DNA of 64,000 nt, from assembly GCA_965229885.1 (NCBI GenBank), contig CBDDJX010000003.1, forward strand, positions 496,001 to 560,000, written 5' to 3'. Positions 51,445-60,429 of the stretch are shown in pieces (within the stretch, counting starts at the first letter, position 1; every line of letters begins with the position of its first letter). The stretch comes from DATLLJ01 sp965229885 (GTDB lineage Bacteria; Acidobacteriota; Vicinamibacteria; Vicinamibacterales; CAVVIG01). Below the pieces are notes generated by a model. That model saw only the letters and a list, made by a program, of their open reading frames with translations, was not told the origin of the DNA and made no database searches. The position numbers were made by a program, and so were the translations under genes.

Positions 51445-52563
51445 TCAGCGCGGTCGGCCGGTGGCCACGAGCAGATGTTCGATCGTCCGCGCGTAGTAGC
51501 GAAGGACGCTCCGGTCGCGGACCCGGAACCGGCCGCGCTCGAGGACGATGATCCCGCGCGTCTCGAGCGCCTCGACGGCTTCTTCGATCGCCTGCCGTCC
51601 GCTGGTGACGCCGAGGTTCGCGCTCCGCGCCCCGAGCTCCGCGATGAGGCGATCGATCCGCGATTCGAGATCGTGCCTCGTGATGGACGGCCGCATCGCC
51701 GCGGCGAACACCGAGGTCGGCAGCACCTTGTAGAGCGCGCCGATGCGCGCCCGCACGGCGCGGGTCAGCGCGAGGACGTCGCCGCGCGACTCCGCGTCGC
51801 AGTCGCCCGCCGGGATCGGCGCGCCGAAGGTCACGAACGCGCGCGACCGGTAGCCGACGGCGTATCGCACCATTTCGGCCAGTTCGCGCGTGAAGAGCCG
51901 CTGCCGCTTCTTGATGCGCTGCCGTGCCAGAATGTGATCCTCGAGAACGAGGTCGTAGGCCACGGCCACCGGAATGATCACGAGATCGGGACGTCCCGCC
52001 GTGAGCGCCGCATGGATCAGCCCGGTCTTGACGGGCTTCAGCTCGCCGCTGTAACTGCGGCCGCCTTCCGGATAGAAGAACAAGTCGTGCTTTTTCAGCA
52101 GCTCGGCGACGTACGCCTTCAGCGTGATCAGGTACGCCGGATCCTTCGTGTGCCGGCGGATCGGGATCGCGCCGGTCACGTGCCGATGCAGCAGGCCGAG
52201 CGGTCCGCCGAAGAGGTTGATCCCGGCGGCGATGAGCGGCGGGCGCACGCCGTTGTCGTCGAGCACCAGCGGCTCGACGAGGTAGTCGGTGTGGCTCTTG
52301 TGATTCGAGGCGTAAACGATGCGATGAGCGCGCGTCGCGTTCAGTACATGATGCAGATTCTCTGGCTTGCGCTCGATCTTTCTGAGAATGGGGTACAGCG
52401 GATGCTGCAGCGCGCGATAGATGGGATAGCGCTGAGTGGTCCGCAGCTCCTCGAGATAGGCGTAGATGCGCTCGCGCGCCTGCTCGCCGTGCTCTCCGTA
52501 ATCGCCGCGGAGGTAGCGGAGCACCTCCTCGCGTTCGAGGACGGCCTGGGAGATGTCATCCAA
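51445..52563 (-). CDS. Glycerol-3-phosphate acyltransferase-like protein (PlsB family)
   Basis: 372 residues from a TTG at 52563. The acyltransferase motif I is YASNHKSHTDYLV (His and Asp), followed by FGGPLGLLHRHVTGAIPIRR and FYPEGGRSYSGELKPVKTG. This is the PlsB core without the long extensions of the 800-residue enterobacterial enzyme. It would start phospholipid synthesis by acylating glycerol 3-phosphate. A TATAGT hexamer lies 17 bases before the start. Confidence 0.85.
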   Translation of the reverse strand: MDDISQAVLEREEVLRYLRGDYGEHGEQARERIYAYLEELRTTQRYPIYRALQHPLYPILRKIERKPENLHHVLNATRAHRIVYASNHKSHTDYLVEPLVLDDNGVRPPLIAAGINLFGGPLGLLHRHVTGAIPIRRHTKDPAYLITLKAYVAELLKKHDLFFYPEGGRSYSGELKPVKTGLIHAALTAGRPDLVIIPVAVAYDLVLEDHILARQRIKKRQRLFTRELAEMVRYAVGYRSRAFVTFGAPIPAGDCDAESRGDVLALTRAVRARIGALYKVLPTSVFAAAMRPSITRHDLESRIDRLIAELGARSANLGVTSGRQAIEEAVEALETRGIIVLERGRFRVRDRSVLRYYARTIEHLLVATGRPR

Positions 52564-52595
52564 TATGGAGCCCGGTGGCGACTATAGCATGGGCA

Positions 52596-52925
52596 TTATT
52601 CACGGACGTACCAGAAAAGCAGCACGGACCCGAGCACGATGTCGATCCTCATCGACACCGTGGATGCCTGCGGCCGCATGCCCCCGTAGGTGGCGACGGC
52701 GAGCATGAGGGCGACCAGCACGACGCGCTGAAGGAAGTCGTGCGGCGGCGGGCCGACGAACTTGATGACGAACAGGCAGACGAAGATGATCGCGCCGCAC
52801 AGGTACTCGATCGATTGAAAGTGGCGCAGGTCCGCTTGGGAAGGCGCGCCGAGCAGTGTGAGCGTGACCATGCCGCCGAGCCAGACGACCAGCGCGGCCA
52901 GCGTCACGTACCGTATCGCGAGCAC
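52596..52925 (-). CDS. Small integral membrane protein (DUF4149/TMEM205-like)
   Basis: 109 residues from a GTG at 52925; an ATG at 52955 would run through the shared promoter-like ATTATAAT and is less likely. About four hydrophobic helices (YVTLAALVVWLGGMVTLTLLG, YLCGAIIFVCLFVIKFVG, VVLVALMLAVATYGGM, IDIVLGSVLLFWYV). Resembles short bacterial relatives of TMEM205, whose role is unclear. Divergent from the gene at 52954. Confidence 0.65.
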   Translation of the reverse strand: MLAIRYVTLAALVVWLGGMVTLTLLGAPSQADLRHFQSIEYLCGAIIFVCLFVIKFVGPPPHDFLQRVVLVALMLAVATYGGMRPQASTVSMRIDIVLGSVLLFWYVRE

Positions 52926-52931
52926 CGGGTC

Positions 52932-52939
52932 ATTATAAT
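52932..52939. promoter_or_regulatory. Candidate bidirectional -10 (ATTATAAT)
   Basis: ATTATAAT reads as TATAAT on the + strand (52934-52939) and also on the minus strand (52937-52932), between divergent genes at 52925 (-) and 52954 (+). No good -35 element is visible on either side. Confidence 0.4.
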
Positions 52940-52953
52940 TGCAGGATTGCACC

Positions 52954-53847
52954 ATGGCAGGATTGCCGGAAGCGACACTCGACAGGGCGACGCTCGACTG
53001 GCTGACCGATTGCGTCGTTGACGCGATCGGGGACGCGCTCGCGCGCGACGAGCGGGTGGGTGCGGCCGCGCTGCAATTTCTCCTCCGCCGTTACTCGACC
53101 GAGGCCGACGAGCAGCTGACCGAACCACTCGGCGCGGCGCTGGCGCGGGAGCTCGATCGACAGGCGCAGCACGGATGCATGGACGATCGCGAAGGATGGA
53201 TCGTCGTCTTCAGCGAGGCGGCGGCCATCTCGGACGATCCGCGCCTCTCCCGCGCGGCAGCCGATCTCCTGGACGGCGCCCGAACACGATGGTCGAGCCG
53301 CGAATCTGGTGCGGTCGACGACGTCATGCGGGCGGTCGAAGCGTGTCTGTTGTGCGTGCATCTGCCTGAAGCGCGTGAACTGGCGGCCGAGGCCGTCGAT
53401 GCGCTCGAGCGGGTTGTGGCCGGCGCGTACCGGCCCGGCCAGGGCGTGTCGCATGAGACGGCGCCTGTGACCTTCGTCCGCGGCGGCCTTTCCGACCACG
53501 CGCGCTCGGCGTCGGCGTTGCTGACGGCGTACAGGCTGACCGCACGGCTGCCGTATGCGATGCTCGCCGATGAGCTGATGCAGTCGGTGCTGCGGACGTC
53601 GCCCGAAGAACCGAACGGCCGCGACGTGCCTGTGGCGCTCACTTGCGAACTGACGCGCGTGTGGTGCCGCCTCGCGGCGCTCCATCGCGACGAGGAGTAC
53701 CGCCAGACGGCGGTCCTGCCCGTCGACGAAGACTACGCCGAGGCCGCGAGGCGCGCGTTGACCGCGCTACTGCCCTTGGTGCGCGAACGGGGCGTTGAAG
53801 CGGCGCCGTTCGGGCTCGCACTCGCCGAATGGCTCCATCTGCAATAA
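52954..53847 (+). CDS. Helical protein of unknown function
   Basis: 297 residues, almost entirely helical and rich in Ala, Arg, Leu and acidic residues (LDWLTDCVVDAIGDALARDE, AVEACLLCVHLPEARELAAEAVD, ALLTAYRLTARLPYAMLADE). The pattern of paired helices resembles an alpha/alpha-toroid but no catalytic motif is evident. It has its own promoter-like ATTATAAT and lies 13 bases before transketolase, so it may be co-transcribed with it. Confidence 0.6.
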   Translation: MAGLPEATLDRATLDWLTDCVVDAIGDALARDERVGAAALQFLLRRYSTEADEQLTEPLGAALARELDRQAQHGCMDDREGWIVVFSEAAAISDDPRLSRAAADLLDGARTRWSSRESGAVDDVMRAVEACLLCVHLPEARELAAEAVDALERVVAGAYRPGQGVSHETAPVTFVRGGLSDHARSASALLTAYRLTARLPYAMLADELMQSVLRTSPEEPNGRDVPVALTCELTRVWCRLAALHRDEEYRQTAVLPVDEDYAEAARRALTALLPLVRERGVEAAPFGLALAEWLHLQ

Positions 53848-53860
53848 GATCTGCGTCACC

Positions 53861-55756
53861 ATGGCCCTTGACCGTGCGACGTCGATTCCCGCTTTGATTT
53901 CCGCCTTGAAAAATGTCGCCACCCAGTTGCGCATCGACTCGATCCGGTCGACGTCAGAAGCCGGGAGCGGCCATCCGACGAGTTGCGCGTCGATCGCCGA
54001 CGTCATGGCGGCGCTGTTCTTCGCCGAGATGCGATTCGATCCGCAGAATCCCCGCCATCCCGGAAGCGATCGCTTCGTGTTGTCGAAGGGCCATGCCGCG
54101 CCGATTCTGTACGCCGCGTGGGCCGAAGCCGGCGCGTTCGATCGCGCCGAGCTGCTGAAGCTGCGGCGAATCGACTCGGACCTCGAAGGCCACCCGACGC
54201 CGCGGCTGCCGTTTGTCGACGTGGCGACGGGCTCGCTCGGGCAGGGCATCTGTGCGGCGATCGGCACCGCGCTGAACGCGCACCGGATCAAGTCGGATTA
54301 CAGAACCTACGTGCTGCTTGGCGACGGCGAATCGGCGGAGGGTTCCGTGTGGGAAGCGGCTGACGTCGCCGCCGTCGACAAACTCGACAACCTGTGCGGC
54401 ATCACCGATGTCAACGGGCTTGGTCAGAGCCGGGCGACGATGTGGCAGCATGACATGGAGCAGTTCGCGCGCCGCTGGCGCGCCTTCGGGTGGCATGCGA
54501 TCGTCATCGACGGCCACGACATGGTCGCGATTCTCGACGCGCTCGACGAAGCGCGGCGCACCAAAGGGCAGCCGACGATGATTCTGGCCCGCACGATCAA
54601 GGGCAAAGGCGTGTCGTTCGTCGAGGGGAAGGACGGTTGGCACGGCAAGGCGTTCAAGAAGGGCGAGGAGCTCGATCGTGCCCTGGCCGAACTCGAGCGG
54701 CAGTTTGTGCCTGGAGCCCCTGGACCGAGCGGCGTGACGGCCGACCTCGCGCGCCAGATTCCCAGGCCGGCGGCGATGCCGAAAGAGGACGGGACGCCGA
54801 AATCGGTGGCGCCGCCGGCCTACAACATCGGCGACAAGGTCGCCACGCGCCAGGCGTACGGCACGGCCATCGCGAAGCTCGGCGAAGCTGACGCTCGTGT
54901 GGTGGCCCTCGACGCCGACGTGAAGAACTCGACCTTCAGCGAGAAATTTGAAAAAATCGCGCCGGATCGCTTCCACCAGATCTTCATTGCCGAACAGGTC
55001 ATGATCGGCGCCGCCATGGGGTTGGCCGCGCGCGGCGCCATCCCATTCCCCTCGACCTTCGCCTGCTTTCTCGCCCGCGCGGCCGATTTCATCCGCATGG
55101 CCGCGATCAGCCAGGTCGGGATCAAGATGGCCGGCTCGCACGCGGGGGTGTCGATCGGCGAGGATGGTCCGTCGCAGATGGCGCTTGAGGACCTCGCAAT
55201 GTGCCGGGCGCAGCCGAACATCGTCGTCTTGTATCCGTGCGACGCGGTCAGCGCCGAGCGGCTCGTGACGCTGGCGGCCTACCATTCCGGTCCTGTTTAC
55301 ATCCGCACGAGCCGCCCGCAGACGCCGGTCACGTACTCGAACGACGAGATGTTTTCGATCGGCGGCCTGAAGGTGCTCCATCAGAGCGGGGAAGACATCG
55401 CCACTGTCATTGCGGCCGGCATCACCGTCTTCGAGGCGATCAAGGCACACGATGCGCTCAAGGCCTCTGGTGTGTTGATCCGCGTCATCGATCTGTATTC
55501 GGTCGCGCCCGTGGACAAGGATGCGCTCGTGGCCGCCGCGCGCGCGACCGGTGGGCGCCTGATTACGGTCGAAGATCACTACGCTGCGGGTGGCATTGGC
55601 GATGCGGTGGCCGAAGCGGTAGCCGATGCCGGCTTCGGGGTGCATCGGCTCGCCGTGCGGGAGATTCCGCGCAGCGGCAAGCCCGACGAGCTGCTGGATC
55701 GATTCGGCATCTCGGCGAGGCACATCGTGGAGGCGGTGCGAGCAGCCGGGCTATAA
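53861..55756 (+). CDS. tkt: Transketolase
   Basis: 631 residues from the ATG at 53861. Thiamine diphosphate site: AGSGHPTSCASIADVMAALFF, FVLSKGHAAPILYAAW, VATGSLGQGICAAIG and GDGESAEGSVWEAAD. The pyrimidine-binding half has FHQIFIAEQVMIGAAMGLA with the catalytic Glu, and HAGVSIGEDGPSQMALED. It exchanges two-carbon units in the pentose phosphate pathway. The short length, as in animal and many acidobacterial enzymes, lacks the extra residues of E. coli TktA. Confidence 0.95.
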   Translation: MALDRATSIPALISALKNVATQLRIDSIRSTSEAGSGHPTSCASIADVMAALFFAEMRFDPQNPRHPGSDRFVLSKGHAAPILYAAWAEAGAFDRAELLKLRRIDSDLEGHPTPRLPFVDVATGSLGQGICAAIGTALNAHRIKSDYRTYVLLGDGESAEGSVWEAADVAAVDKLDNLCGITDVNGLGQSRATMWQHDMEQFARRWRAFGWHAIVIDGHDMVAILDALDEARRTKGQPTMILARTIKGKGVSFVEGKDGWHGKAFKKGEELDRALAELERQFVPGAPGPSGVTADLARQIPRPAAMPKEDGTPKSVAPPAYNIGDKVATRQAYGTAIAKLGEADARVVALDADVKNSTFSEKFEKIAPDRFHQIFIAEQVMIGAAMGLAARGAIPFPSTFACFLARAADFIRMAAISQVGIKMAGSHAGVSIGEDGPSQMALEDLAMCRAQPNIVVLYPCDAVSAERLVTLAAYHSGPVYIRTSRPQTPVTYSNDEMFSIGGLKVLHQSGEDIATVIAAGITVFEAIKAHDALKASGVLIRVIDLYSVAPVDKDALVAAARATGGRLITVEDHYAAGGIGDAVAEAVADAGFGVHRLAVREIPRSGKPDELLDRFGISARHIVEAVRAAGL

Positions 55757-55757
55757 T
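55752..55757 (+). promoter_or_regulatory. TATAAT seven bases before an ATG
   Basis: TATAAT-CCTGCCC-ATG precedes the dehydrogenase gene at 55765 and overlaps the transketolase stop. It fits a leaderless start within the 3' end of tkt. Confidence 0.45.
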
Positions 55758-55764
55758 CCTGCCC

Positions 55765-56769
55765 ATGCCGAACATCCGCGTGATGCACGTTGGTCTGGGC
55801 CCGATTGGCGCGGCCATTCTCGCGCAGATCTCCTCGCGGCCAGGATTCAAAGTCGTCGGCGGCGTCGACGTCGATCCGGCCAAGATCGGGCGCGATCTGG
55901 GCGACGTGGCCGGTCTCTCCGGCCGCCTCGGCATCAAGGTTTCGGGCGACGCCAAGAAGGCCCTCAAGTCAGGCAAGCCCGACGTCGTCGTCCTCTGCAC
56001 CAGCTCGTCGATCAAGAAAGTCCTGCCGCAGATAGAAATGATCCTGAAATCGAAAGTACCAATCGTCTCGACGACCGAGGAGCTTGCCTATCCCGGCCAC
56101 ACGCACATCCGGCACGCGCGCCAGATTCACGCGTGGGCGAAGAAGGCGAAGGTTGCCGTGCTCGGTACCGGCGTGAATCCCGGGTTCGTGATGGATGCGC
56201 TGCCGATCGCCCTCACCGCGGTCTGCGCCCGCGTCGATCGGGTCGTCGTGAATCGCGTCCAGGATGCGCGGGCCAGGCGACTGTCGTTCCAGCAGAAGAT
56301 TGGCGCGGGCATGACGACCGAGCAGTTCCAGCGGCAGGTCAAGGACGGCAGCGTGCGGCACGTCGGCCTGACGGAATCGATTGCGATGATTGCCGACGCG
56401 CTCGGGTGGACGCTCGATCGGATTCGCGACACGATCGAGCCTAGGCTGGCCGTGGTGACGACGTCGAGCGAGTTCCTCGCGGTCGATCCGGGCTACGTCT
56501 GCGGGATCGTGCAGGAAGGCGTCGGCTACCGGAAAGGGGAGCCGGCGATCCGCCTGCACATGGAGGCGTATCTCGGCGCGCCGGAAACGTACGACTCGAT
56601 TAAGATCGAGGGCTCGCCGCGGATCGCGGTCAGGGTGGCCGGCGGTATTCATGGCGATATCGCGACGACGTCCATCGTGATCAACTCCATCCCGAAGGTG
56701 CTCGGCGCGGCGCCCGGGCTGCACACGATGCGCGACCTCCCGCTGCCTTCATTTTTCCCAGGCCGGTGA
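55765..56769 (+). CDS. DapB-like NAD(P)H-dependent dehydrogenase (diaminopentanoate dehydrogenase-like)
   Basis: 334 residues from the ATG at 55765. N-terminal Rossmann fold: VMHVGLGPIGAAILAQI and FKVVGGVDVDPAKIGRDLG, then PIVSTTEELAYPG and GTGVNPGFVMDALPIAL, the hallmarks of the dihydrodipicolinate-reductase-like group that includes 2,4-diaminopentanoate dehydrogenase. It is longer than DapB (about 270) and lacks its lysine-path motif. Likely acts on an amino-acid-derived imine. The substrate is not determined. Confidence 0.8.
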   Translation: MPNIRVMHVGLGPIGAAILAQISSRPGFKVVGGVDVDPAKIGRDLGDVAGLSGRLGIKVSGDAKKALKSGKPDVVVLCTSSSIKKVLPQIEMILKSKVPIVSTTEELAYPGHTHIRHARQIHAWAKKAKVAVLGTGVNPGFVMDALPIALTAVCARVDRVVVNRVQDARARRLSFQQKIGAGMTTEQFQRQVKDGSVRHVGLTESIAMIADALGWTLDRIRDTIEPRLAVVTTSSEFLAVDPGYVCGIVQEGVGYRKGEPAIRLHMEAYLGAPETYDSIKIEGSPRIAVRVAGGIHGDIATTSIVINSIPKVLGAAPGLHTMRDLPLPSFFPGR

Positions 56770-56817
56770 GCACGCCCGTGGCCCGCAGCCGCGCCAGGCT
56801 CTAGCCGGACTCCTATC

Positions 56818-57282
56818 TTGCACATCCTGGCCAGATGCCCGACGTGCGATGCCGGTCTGCCCGTCCGAGGCGACGAGCCGACGGACGCGATCGCGTGCGG
56901 CCGCTGCGGGCGTGACATCCCGCTGAAGATCAGCGACGCGCTGGGGTTGGATCAGGGAGTGGATCGCTGTCCGGTGTGTGATGGCGCCGACTTCTATGGC
57001 CGGAAGGATTTCGATCCGACGATCGGCCTGACCGTCGTGATCATCGGCGCGCTCATCAGCGGCGCCTTCTACTGGTTCGGACGCGATCTCGTCGCGTACG
57101 CCATTCTCGCCGGCGCCGCGCTCATCGATCTACTTGTTTACGGGCGGCTGAAGGATCTCACTGTCTGCTATCGGTGCCACACCGAATTTCGCGGCACGTA
57201 TCCGCACACGGCGCCGGCGTTCGACCTGCACACGGCGGACGTGCTCGAACAGGAGTACGAGCGACGCATCGGGAGACGTTGA
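56818..57282 (+). CDS. Membrane protein with two zinc-ribbon CxxC pairs
   Basis: 154 residues from a TTG. Cys pairs at CPTCDA and CGRCGRD form a first zinc ribbon, CPVCDGAD and CYRCHTEF a second pair flanking two membrane helices (LTVVIIGALISGAFYWFG, AYAILAGAALIDLLVYG). A C-terminal tail follows. No function assigned; proteins like this occur in Acidobacteriota as conserved unknowns. Confidence 0.6.
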   Translation: MHILARCPTCDAGLPVRGDEPTDAIACGRCGRDIPLKISDALGLDQGVDRCPVCDGADFYGRKDFDPTIGLTVVIIGALISGAFYWFGRDLVAYAILAGAALIDLLVYGRLKDLTVCYRCHTEFRGTYPHTAPAFDLHTADVLEQEYERRIGRR

Positions 57283-57414
57283 AATCGTCGAACCGATGCG
57301 GCCCGGCGTCAGCACGTCGCCGCCCCGGGCGACGAGATCGCCCGTCATGATGTCCGCGCCCCGCCGGCCGATGTTCCTGCCGGCCGCCGCGGCGTCGAGT
57401 CGGTGCCGTGCGGA
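57283..57414 (-). pseudogene. MoeA fragment behind moaB
   Basis: Directly after the moaB stop the minus strand continues in frame as AAAAGRNIGRRGADIMTGD and LVARGGDVLTPGRIG, the middle segment of MoeA (molybdopterin molybdenumtransferase). Nothing of MoeA before or after this roughly 40-codon piece is present. It suggests a lost moaB-moeA pair. Confidence 0.6.
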
Positions 57415-57918
57415 CTACTTTGACGCCTGCTGGACGAGGTGTCCGAGCTCGGGGATCACCAGCTTCTCCATGGCGAGCCGCACGGCCCCCAGGGACCCGG
57501 GCAGCGCCACGACGATACGGCGGGCGACCAGGCCGGCGCAGGCGCGGGTCATCATTGCCGCCGGGCCGATCTCCTGGTAGCTCAGCATGCGGAACAGCTC
57601 GCCAAACCCGTCGAGTCGCTTCTCGAGGAGCGTGCTGATGACCTCATACGTGCTGTCGCGCGAGGTGATGCCTGTTCCGCCCGTGGTGATGATCACGTGA
57701 ACGTCGGGCTCGGCCAGATGGCGCTCGATCATGCTGTGCACCTGCTCGGGATCGTCTCTGACGACCGTGCGGCCGGTGACGACGTGTCCGGCGGCCGTGA
57801 GCAGGTCGGCGATGGCGCGACCGCTGCTGTCGTTCTCGAGCGTTCGCGTGTCGCTGACGGTCAGGATGAAGCAGTGAACGGAGAGGGGAGCGTCGGCCTT
57901 GTGCTCGGCGAGAGCCAT
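57415..57918 (-). CDS. moaB: Molybdenum cofactor biosynthesis protein MoaB
   Basis: 167 residues. MPT-binding fold: FILTVSDTRTLENDSSG, VIITTGGTGITSRDSTYEV (the conserved GGTG loop with the catalytic Asp), LFRMLSYQEIGPAAMMTRA and VVALPGSLGAVRLAMEKL. Adenylates or binds molybdopterin. It starts at the ATG at 57918 with TACAAT seven bases upstream. A MoeA fragment follows it. Confidence 0.92.
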   Translation of the reverse strand: MALAEHKADAPLSVHCFILTVSDTRTLENDSSGRAIADLLTAAGHVVTGRTVVRDDPEQVHSMIERHLAEPDVHVIITTGGTGITSRDSTYEVISTLLEKRLDGFGELFRMLSYQEIGPAAMMTRACAGLVARRIVVALPGSLGAVRLAMEKLVIPELGHLVQQASK

Positions 57919-57925
57919 GGCGACG

Positions 57926-57931
57926 ATTGTA
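57926..57931 (-). promoter_or_regulatory. TACAAT seven bases before moaB
   Basis: On the minus strand TACAAT-CGTCGCC-ATG. The spacing again predicts transcription starting at the first base of the coding region. Confidence 0.45.
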
Positions 57932-57997
57932 AGGGAGGAACTGTGCCGAGGGTCAAACCGGTCGTGATATATTCATGGTTTCGTCCGACTTCACGAA

Positions 57998-58074
57998 GGG
58001 CCCATAGCTCAGTTGGATAGAGCGTCTGGCTACGAACCAGGAGGTCGCAGGTTCGAGTCCTGCTGGGCCCACCA
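57998..58074 (+). tRNA. tRNA-Arg (anticodon ACG)
   Basis: A 77-base cloverleaf including an encoded CCA end. Acceptor stem GGGCCCA pairs with TGGGCCC; D arm contains AGCTCAGTTGGATAGAGC; anticodon loop CTACGAA gives ACG at 34-36; T arm GCAGGTTCGAGTCCTGC. A34 would be deaminated to inosine to read CGU/CGC/CGA. A TATATT hexamer lies 24 bases upstream. Confidence 0.96.
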
Positions 58075-58080
58075 ATGTTT

Positions 58081-58416
58081 TTAGAATCCTTCGGAAACTC
58101 CCAGGTTAGGTTTTCCGTCCCACTTCGTCACACCGCGTCGGGGACCGTCAATTTGCGCGTGGCAGACCGCGGCTTTGCGAAACCACACCGCAGCCTGCGC
58201 GTCGTCCTGAGGCAGGCCTTCCCCCCTCGAGTACCGTCTACCGAGGTTGAACCGCGCCTCAGGATCACCGCTTTCCGCACGCTTCCGCAACGCCTGAAGA
58301 TCCGGCGCGCCTTGCGTGGTCGGAGTGCCTTGAGCGGTCACGACGGGCAGGTGGGTCAGCCCCAGTACGCCACTGAGGACCCATGCGGCGGCGAGTGTTT
58401 GAACGCGGACGGACAT
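58081..58416 (-). CDS. Exported Sel1-repeat protein, truncated
   Basis: 111 residues. A signal peptide (VQTLAAAWVLSGVLGLTHLPVVTA) is followed by one Sel1 unit (LRKRAESGDPEARFNLGRRY, GLPQDDAQAAVWFRKAA). The sequence then turns non-repetitive and stops seven bases from the tRNA 3' end. Sel1 proteins normally have several repeats, so this is probably the remaining 5' part of a longer gene. Confidence 0.55.
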   Translation of the reverse strand: MSVRVQTLAAAWVLSGVLGLTHLPVVTAQGTPTTQGAPDLQALRKRAESGDPEARFNLGRRYSRGEGLPQDDAQAAVWFRKAAVCHAQIDGPRRGVTKWDGKPNLGVSEGF

Positions 58417-58615
58417 CGCGATACCTCCCTCCGGAGAGGGCTATCGCATCACCGGGCCAAGATGCCGAAGCCTAACACAGCGGTGGACGTCACGAGCAGT
58501 AAGCCGCTGCCAAAGTCACCGGTCGCCATCGTGCGCAACAGACCTACACTCGGTTATGGACTACGAACATGCCTTGGACCGTCTATTCGCTGTTTCTCCA
58601 AACTGGAGGCTTTCC

Positions 58616-59911
58616 ATGTATCGACAGAAGACTGGAGCACGCTCGTCGGTTGCTGCGGCCGGTCCCTTGATCGGACTGTTGCTGCTCGGGTCCTGCGCTG
58701 CACCGGCGCCAGAGCCGGAGGCGGAAGCCACCGATGCGGTCGCGTTCGAAGGGGCGCGGGTCATCGTGGGGAACGGCGACGTCATCGAGAACGGCACCTT
58801 TGTCGTCGAGGGCGATCGTCTGACTGCCGTGGGTGACAGTGCCGCGATCGAGGTGCCGGCCGGCGCTACGCGCGTCGATCTTGCCGGCCGGACGGTCATG
58901 CCGGCGATCATCGACACCCACGTGCATCTCAGGAGTACCCGCGAAGAACTGGTCGAGGACCTGCAGCGGAAGGCCTACTACGGCGTCGCCGCCGTGATGA
59001 GCCTGGGGCGGGGTGTGAGCGACGTGGCGCACCAGGTGCGCGACGAGGTGATCCTGAACGCGGCCCGATATCGGACCGCCGACCGCGGCATCACGGCACC
59101 GGAACCAGGTCGCTCCGAGATCCCTTACTGGATCTCGACCGAGGAAGAAGCGCGCACGGCGGTGCAGGAGGTGGCTGCGCAGAACCCTGAGCTGGTCAAG
59201 ATCTGGGTCGACGACCGCAACGGGCAATTCGAGAAGCTGACCCCGGACCTCTACGGCGCGGTCATCGATGAGGCCCATCAGCACGGGCTGCGGGTCACGG
59301 CCCACGTCTACACGCTGGAAGATGCCAAGGGGCTGCTCCGCGCCGGACTCGACGCCTTCGCGCATAGCATCCGCGACATGGACGTTGATGACGAAGTGGT
59401 CGAGCTGTTCCGGGAGCGAGCGAACGTCGTCCTCGTCCCGAACCTGCCCAGCCCTGGTGTTGCGACAGACCTCAGCTGGCTGAGCGGCACCATCCCGCCG
59501 GACGAGCTCGAGCAGATGCAGGAAGGCTCGGTGGACCAGCCGGCCGCCCAGGAGGCGTTCGGCATCCAGGCGCGGAACCTGGCACGCCTGCACGCAGAGG
59601 GGGTGACGATCGCCTTCGGCACCGACGCCGGTGCCGGCTGGAGCTCCCACGCTGAGATGGAGGACATGGTGCGGGCGGGGATGACACCGGCCGACGTGCT
59701 CGTGGCGGCGACTCAGAACTCGGCCGCGTTGCTCGAGTTGGACGACCTGGGCACACTCGGGGCCGGCAAGAGCGCCGATTTCGTGGTGCTCGAGGCGAAC
59801 CCGCTCGACGACATCACCAACACCCGGCGCATCGTCGACGTGTATCTACGCGGGACGGCCGTCGAACGCGAATCGCTCAGCGCCGCCTGGGTCGGGGGTG
59901 CGACGCAGTAA
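58616..59911 (+). CDS. Exported amidohydrolase (imidazolonepropionase-like) lipoprotein
   Basis: 431 residues from the ATG at 58616, which has GGAGG 5-7 bases upstream (an ATG at 58556 is less likely). The signal ends in a lipobox LLLLGSC, so the mature protein is probably lipid-anchored. Amidohydrolase barrel: IIDTHVHLRS (HxH metal), VKIWVDDR, VTAHVYTLEDAKGLL (metal His), IAFGTDAGAGWSSHAEME (metal Asp) and DLGTLGAGKSADFVVLEANP near the end. Hydrolyses an unknown cyclic amide or dipeptide in the periplasm. Confidence 0.88.
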   Translation: MYRQKTGARSSVAAAGPLIGLLLLGSCAAPAPEPEAEATDAVAFEGARVIVGNGDVIENGTFVVEGDRLTAVGDSAAIEVPAGATRVDLAGRTVMPAIIDTHVHLRSTREELVEDLQRKAYYGVAAVMSLGRGVSDVAHQVRDEVILNAARYRTADRGITAPEPGRSEIPYWISTEEEARTAVQEVAAQNPELVKIWVDDRNGQFEKLTPDLYGAVIDEAHQHGLRVTAHVYTLEDAKGLLRAGLDAFAHSIRDMDVDDEVVELFRERANVVLVPNLPSPGVATDLSWLSGTIPPDELEQMQEGSVDQPAAQEAFGIQARNLARLHAEGVTIAFGTDAGAGWSSHAEMEDMVRAGMTPADVLVAATQNSAALLELDDLGTLGAGKSADFVVLEANPLDDITNTRRIVDVYLRGTAVERESLSAAWVGGATQ

Positions 59912-60429
59912 CGCAGTCCCCACGGTCTTGGCACTGTAGCCGCGTGGAGCGCCGCCTGCGTCGCGTTGCTGGCGGCTACGCCCGTGTAGCTGGCGATGAA
60001 CGGCGTCGGCGCTCGCTCAAACCGGTTCGCTCGCAGAACCGCCGCTCACGCTCCGACAACGGCCTCGACGCGGACGTCGGTGTCTGCCGGATCCGCTTCA
60101 TCGCTGGTCCGTCGCGACTCGGATCTTCCGTATTTTAGACTGGATCGTTCACTGAGCAGGCGCGCGGACGGGTGATTGGATCCCTCGCCGCAGAAGTCCG
60201 GGTTGCCTGCCGAAATCTGCTGTCATGACCGCTCCCGAAGCTCTCGACGCCGCGAACGATGCCGATCCCGACGAACGCCTTCGACGCTACGAGACTATCT
60301 GCAGTCCGCGCGGAAGCTGTCAGCGATCGCTGTTGGCCAACGATCCTGGCCGATGGACGTGGCGCTCGATTCGTATCCACCCTTCGGAAGATGTCCGCCA
60401 AACCGGGCCTCGCGGGCGGCAGGCCCACG
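59912..60429. other. Intergenic stretch without a recognisable gene
   Basis: 518 bases between the amidohydrolase and the convergent sugar dehydrogenase. Short open frames exist on both strands but none has recognisable motifs or a good start. No tRNA, repeat or clear terminator was found. Confidence 0.6.
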
